Shown one piece after another: positions 5,678 through 9,336 of a DNA stretch of 9,336 nucleotides. The DNA is taken from assembly GCA_947306025.1 (NCBI GenBank), contig CAMZFJ010000044.1, positions 1 to 9,336 of the forward strand. Direction: 5' to 3'. Within the stretch, counting starts at the first letter, position 1, and each line of letters starts with the position of its first letter. This stretch comes from an uncultured Fibrobacter sp. (GTDB lineage: Bacteria > Fibrobacterota > Fibrobacteria > Fibrobacterales > Fibrobacteraceae). The notes under the pieces are model-generated. The model was not told the DNA's origin and searched no databases. It saw nothing but the letters and a program-made list of their open reading frames with translations. Both the position numbers and the translations under genes were made by a program.

Positions 5678-7792
5678 CTAGTCTTTTACGCAACGAACAC
5701 TCTGTCCATAATATTTTGCGCCTTGATACAGATAGAATTTGGTGTAGATGTTATTCATGTTCGAATACTGCGCTTCATTCGCACTATACTCTTGGGAACT
5801 CCAATAATAAACATCAGAACCAATATTACTCCAGCTAGTATCAGAGACTCTTCTTCCAGTCGGGAGTGCCGTAAACCCATAGGCATCCACGCCGTTATTA
5901 TTTTCCGTCCCGGCATAATCCCAGCCGGTCAGCGCCTTGAGGCTATCACCGGACACGCCCGCATTCCCTAAGTAAACGCTCAACCAGCCCCATTCATCAC
6001 GGTTCGGCAAGTGCCAACCGTCAGGACAAATTCCCTGTATGCGTTGTTCGCCAATTTCGCACGTTTTGCCATATCCGCAATCTAAAGGAGCAACCGTATC
6101 AGAGGCAAGCGCAACCGAGTCAATCGCCGCCGCCCAAGTGTAATAGCGGCCGCTCACCTCACAATATTTTGCACTGTCGCGATAGCATCAGCTTTTACCC
6201 TTCAAGCTCGGAGTCTTGACGCTATCATCATAGTTCAAATTCTCTGCCATCCAGACCTTCGAATAATCCCTTTCCTTCACTTCGATTTTTACCACTCTGT
6301 ACACACGCTTGTCGCGCGGATCCACCATTGAATCGTACTTGATATTCGGATTAAAGCGAGCAGCCAAAGGCACATCCCAGCTCCATTCCTTCGTCACAAC
6401 ATAGCCATTCACGCAGCGGACGGACATTCCATCGTCCCTGTAGTAGTCAACTTCATTCGCTTCGTCGTTTTGGTATTTCAAGAATATGTAGTACGAGCGA
6501 TTTTTTCCGTACTCTGTAGAACTCCAGAAATACGCACCACCATCACCACCATAGAAACTTTCATTGGTACTCCTGCCACCAGCAGGCAACGCAGTAAACG
6601 AGTAATCATCCGTGCCGTTGCCGTCTTTTATCCAGCCGCTGGCTGATTTGAGTTTCTTGCCCGCTGTAGATTGTCCGCCGACCGTAGTGAACAATGTTTC
6701 AAATTCATCTATTGTCGGCAAGTGCCAGCCTTCAGGGCATGCTTTATTCGCAGCAGCCCATGAGTAAAGGCGACCGTACTTTGTACAATATTCAGCGGAA
6801 TCATTATAGCAGTAACTAGAGTCTGTTTCAAAGTTCAGGTTTTCCGCCATCCACACCTGATTACCGATCTTGACCGTCTTGTATGTCTGACCGTCGCGGG
6901 CATCCGTCATTACATTCGAGTCATTAGTTGACGAATCGCCCACAAACTTTTCTACGACCTTTTCAAAATCGGGAATTTCGTTTGCGAATCCCCAATTTTC
7001 CATATTCTTGCGAATTGAATCCATCACATCCGTCGCCACAGCATCTGCAATCCAGTCGGCAATCGCTGTTTTCGTATCGGAGTCGTCCCACTCGCCACTT
7101 TTCGCAAAGGAATCGCTGAACTTATCCAGACGTTCCGCAAGCGTTTTCACATCGACATCGCCTTGCATCAACACACTTATAGCAAGGAGCGTCGCATCTG
7201 CATCGCTTGTTCCAAAAATATCCAAGCTTTCAAACTCCGTCGATTCGCCCGCCATGCCAAACGCAGCAAGTACATCGTTTTCAGCCAATTCCTTCGCCTT
7301 GTCGAAAGCCTCGCCCTTTTCTGCGACATAGTACATCACGCGCTCGTATTCCAGGTTCGTAAGCAAGTTGACATTCACATACGTACGGTCCTTGAGATTC
7401 GTCAACGCACGGAGCGTCAATTTATCCGAGACCTTCTTCCCTGTCATTTCACTACGGTATTCACCAGTGACTTCAACAACAGCACAAGTCGTCGACAAGT
7501 TCACATTATTAACAACAAATTCACCCATATTGTTTTTGACAGAACCCTCAAAAATTTCATCCGTGAATTCCATCGTCTTGCAATCGATTCCCCGTACCGT
7601 CACTTCAGAACCCTTGGCAAACGGGCCCTTCTGCGCCACGCCAGCCACATTCAAGTCCGCAATGATGCCTGCATCATCCGAAGAACCGCCCGCGACTTTG
7701 TCATCGGAGCATGCCGAAAACATCGACACAATGGCAAACACCAACGCGAAAGTAAAAACATCCCTAAACATTCTAGGCTCTTTTCTTTTCAT
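5678..7792 (-). pseudogene. FISUMP lipoprotein gene interrupted by an in-frame TGA
   Basis: Read through one stop, the frame encodes 704 residues. TGA at 6188-6190 (codon 535) stands in the sequence KGKS-stop-CY. The homologous domains have KGSNWCY and KKQSWCY, so one change TGG to TGA explains it, and the frame continues without shift to the TAG at 5678-5680. Order: signal peptide with Cys 28 (MFSAC), a Fibrobacter-type N-terminal domain (about 46-290, with GVAQKGPFAKGSEVTVRG and NVNLLTNLEYERVMYYV), FISUMP 1 (about 296-461, a short form) and FISUMP 2 (about 484-704, cut at its beginning). The truncated 534-residue lipoprotein may still be made and keeps one domain. The ATG at 7790-7792 overlaps the end of the upstream regulator gene by 20 bp and has AAGGA 8 nt before it; ATG 7769-7771 is an alternative start. 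A sequencing error cannot be excluded. Confidence 0.85.
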
Positions 7793-8645
7793 TTCCCTCT
7801 TCCTTATTTTTTAAAGTCTTGTTTGCAACTTCCAGATTTTCGCTTATCGGAAACAGTTGCAAGTTCAAACGGTACACACGCTGCGTTTCGTTACTTTCCG
7901 TAGCAATCGCAATAATGCGGCGGCGAAATTCCAAAAGTTCCTTCTTGATTCGTTCGTAAGAATCTTGCGTCAGTCCAACTACAACTCCCGACATAGAGCG
8001 TTCCGATAGCGGCAAGTCCAATGCCTTCACGGCAAGCTCGCCCATTTGGCGCTGCAAATCTTTTGCAGCAATCGGCACCGCATCCACGGAGCCCATCGAT
8101 ATGGACTTATCCGTCTGCACATAATTTCCATTACGGTCTTTTTTCAGGAGGTTCGCATCTTCCAAAAATTCAAGCGTTTCAACGGCTTCCGCTGTAGAAA
8201 TTTTCGGCTTGCACGCACGCGCCATTTCGGCAGGTCTTGCACCAGGCATATGCGGAGCAAGTTCACGGAACAACGGATTTTTCCAGGACTTGTAGTAGTC
8301 AAATTCTTCGCCACCGAGTACACGAACCTTATGCGCCCTCGCCAACGCACAGCGTTTTTCGAACGCAGCCATTTTCGCCTCGTCCCCTTTGGCATGGGCG
8401 TACGTTACCATCAAAACAAAATATGTCTTTTCAAATCCGGCAAGCCCCATGGCGTTCGCAACTGAACTTGCGGCACTGATGCTCAGATTCTTTTTTCCTT
8501 CAGCAACATACTTCAGAAAAATTGCCGATGCAAAACCGGCATTCTGAGCAAACTCACGCCAAGTAAAAGCGGATTCGCGTTTGCGTTCATCATAGTAATC
8601 CTGAATGAACTTGCGATAATCTGTATATTCAACAATCGCCTTCAT
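7773..8645 (-). CDS. TIGR02147/DUF4423 family protein, putative transcriptional regulator
   Basis: A 290-residue protein of the TIGR02147 (DUF4423) family, abundant in Fibrobacter. It begins with the typical YTDYRKFIQDYYDERK. A helix-turn-helix-like stretch follows (about 27-67, FTWREFAQNAGFASAIFLKY, with KKNLS). The family block YYKSWKNPLFREL lies at 117-129. A possible winged-helix segment is at about 150-180 (AVETLEFLEDANLLKKD). The protein ends with the usual VYRLNLQLFPIS (258-268) and a charged tail. It has no signal peptide, so it should be cytoplasmic and bind DNA; that role is inferred from the fold and not proven for the family. Its gene overlaps the following FISUMP lipoprotein gene by 20 bp, which suggests co-expression. 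The ATG at 8643-8645 lacks a ribosome-binding site but lies 5 nt after TATATTTG, so translation may be leaderless. Confidence 0.92.
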   Translation of the reverse strand: MKAIVEYTDYRKFIQDYYDERKRESAFTWREFAQNAGFASAIFLKYVAEGKKNLSISAASSVANAMGLAGFEKTYFVLMVTYAHAKGDEAKMAAFEKRCALARAHKVRVLGGEEFDYYKSWKNPLFRELAPHMPGARPAEMARACKPKISTAEAVETLEFLEDANLLKKDRNGNYVQTDKSISMGSVDAVPIAAKDLQRQMGELAVKALDLPLSERSMSGVVVGLTQDSYERIKKELLEFRRRIIAIATESNETQRVYRLNLQLFPISENLEVANKTLKNKEEGNEKKRA

Positions 8646-8650
8646 GATTA

Positions 8651-8684
8651 CAAATATAGCTTTTCAATATTATTGGAATACAAA
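8651..8684 (-). promoter_or_regulatory. Promoter of the TIGR02147-FISUMP unit
   Basis: On the minus strand TATATTTG (8658-8651) matches the TAnnTTTG element exactly, and TTTG (8684-8681) lies 22 nt upstream, slightly beyond the usual 19-21. Only 5 nt separate the box from the ATG at 8645, so the transcript probably begins at or beside the start codon. Confidence 0.5.
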
Positions 8685-8759
8685 AATTGCCGTTTTCAGC
8701 ATAATTTTTACGTTTTTAGCCATTTTTAAACCAATTTCACAAAATTCTAGAACACAAGA

Positions 8760-8776
8760 TGTGTCCCTGGGACACA
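8760..8776. promoter_or_regulatory. 17-bp perfect palindrome, possible operator
   Basis: TGTGTCCC and GGGACACA are perfect inverted arms around a single central T. The site lies about 100 bp upstream of the TIGR02147 promoter box and directly next to the T-run of the terminator of the preceding gene. It could be a protein-binding site, or a second RNA hairpin after that terminator. Confidence 0.4.
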
Positions 8777-8805
8777 AAAAAAAGACCCGCAACCAAGTGC
8801 GGGTC
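8776..8805 (-). terminator. Rho-independent terminator of the secreted-protein gene
   Basis: On the minus strand GACCCGCA (8805-8798) pairs with TGCGGGTC (8791-8784) around a 6-nt loop, and eight T follow (8783-8776). It starts about 24 nt after the TAA at 8829-8831 and separates this gene from the TIGR02147 unit. Confidence 0.92.
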
Positions 8806-8828
8806 CAAGATTCGCAAGTGCAGGGAAC

Positions 8829-9336
8829 TTACTTCTTCAGCAGCACAGTTTTTTCGACAGCCTTGCCGCCAACCTGCAAAATTCCGATGTAACGCCCGCG
8901 AGCAATTTCAGCAACATCGAGCGTTTCGAAGTAGCCACCCGCAGCACGACGGCCAAGGTCGAACGCCCGCACAACACGCCCCTGCATATCGACGAGCGAG
9001 AACTTTACATTACCCGATTTCGGCAATTCGTAGCGAAGCGACACAAGATTTCCATTGAGCACAACGCCAAAACGACCGCGAGATTTCTGTGCAATCATTT
9101 TTACGGAGCCATTCAAAGTAAGCTTTGTCTGCGCAGCATCACTCCAAATAGTATCGCCCACAACCACAATTCCCACACGATAATCAATATCGAAGTTCCC
9201 TGAAGCAAATGCCCCCGCCTTTTCCAGCGAATCCAAGCGTTTTTCGCTCGTTGAGTCGAACTTGACAACCAAAGTATAAGACGGATCCAAAACAATAGCT
9301 TTTTTCTGCAGATCAGCACGAACAGCACTAACCTTA
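8829..9336 (-). CDS. 3' part of an exported protein with a C-terminal sorting-type domain
   Basis: The frame is open to the right edge, so the start lies outside; 169 residues are visible and no valid start is needed inside the window. The last 80 or so residues (RFGVVLNGNLVSLRYELPKS, then VKFSLVDMQGRVVRAFDLGR, a YFETLDVAEIARGRYIGIL stretch and the end VEKTVLLKK) form a beta-sandwich-like tail. It resembles the type A C-terminal sorting domain (TIGR04183) of type IX secretion cargo and the similar basic tails of Fibrobacter exoenzymes. The part before it (TLVVKFDSTSEKRLDSLEKA) may be a linker or the end of another domain. The catalytic or binding part is not visible, so the function cannot be given. 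Its own terminator follows at 8776-8805. Confidence 0.85.
   Translation of the reverse strand, partial: KVSAVRADLQKKAIVLDPSYTLVVKFDSTSEKRLDSLEKAGAFASGNFDIDYRVGIVVVGDTIWSDAAQTKLTLNGSVKMIAQKSRGRFGVVLNGNLVSLRYELPKSGNVKFSLVDMQGRVVRAFDLGRRAAGGYFETLDVAEIARGRYIGILQVGGKAVEKTVLLKK

Larger units (their letters stand above)
3756..6343 (-). repeat. Three homologous FISUMP domain copies
   Basis: Domain-coding segments at 3756-4400, 4584-5231 and 5681-6343 align along their whole length. The copies at 4584-5231 and 5681-6343 look closest, sharing DSVKTPSLKG, GRYYTWAAAIDSVALA, GDSLKALTGW and KYYGQSVRCVK. This implies domain duplication within and between adjacent genes. A fourth, shorter and more divergent FISUMP domain lies further upstream (about 6410-6907). 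Confidence 0.8.

Noticed and set aside
5678..6157. Separate gene starting at GTG 6157 for the second FISUMP domain
   Set aside because: It would begin inside a conserved domain (at VSGRYYTW), without a signal peptide or suitably spaced ribosome-binding site. It is better read as the tail of the interrupted gene.
6188..6190. Selenocysteine insertion at the internal TGA
   Set aside because: The aligned residue is Trp, not Cys, and no selenocysteine insertion hairpin was identified after it. A nonsense change is simpler.

Overview
The window most likely comes from a Fibrobacter species (phylum Fibrobacterota). It carries two lipoproteins built from the FISUMP domain (Fibrobacter succinogenes major paralogous domain, TIGR02145) and a TIGR02147/DUF4423 protein, the other large Fibrobacter paralogous family. 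It also has a secreted-protein tail of the kind found on Fibrobacter and Bacteroidetes exoproteins. Promoter-like TAnnTTTG boxes fit the Fibrobacterota-Chlorobi-Bacteroidota group. The assignment rests on recognising these families by eye, not on a search.

Left part (1-3000). A minus-strand frame runs off the left edge, next to REP-like repeats. After these comes a 602-residue TIM-barrel protein resembling nitronate monooxygenases with a Cys-rich tail. A short block of AGTTACT inverted repeats follows, then a stand-alone lipoprotein form of the ComEC-type metallo-beta-lactamase hydrolase. All of these read on the minus strand.

Middle (3000-3750). The only plus-strand genes lie here: a 118-residue basic protein with two CxxxxC...CxxH zinc-site-like units, its terminator, and tRNA-His(GTG). 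The proposed tRNA promoter overlaps the upstream terminator. The tRNA terminator and the terminator of the convergent lipoprotein gene are related in sequence.

Right part (3750-9336), all minus strand. In transcription order: the 3' end of a secreted protein with a C-terminal sorting-type domain, a strong terminator, a TIGR02147 regulator-like gene, a FISUMP lipoprotein gene overlapping it by 20 bp, and a second FISUMP lipoprotein gene with serine-rich linkers. The regulator and the first lipoprotein look like one translationally coupled unit. That lipoprotein gene carries an in-frame TGA exactly where the homologous domains have a conserved Trp, so its second FISUMP domain is cut off. This is the most striking feature of the window.

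No insertion sequence, phage gene, CRISPR array or rRNA is visible. No complete new multi-gene system can be claimed; the items worth following are the interrupted lipoprotein and its regulator, the small tandem zinc-site protein, and the terminator-promoter overlap at tRNA-His.
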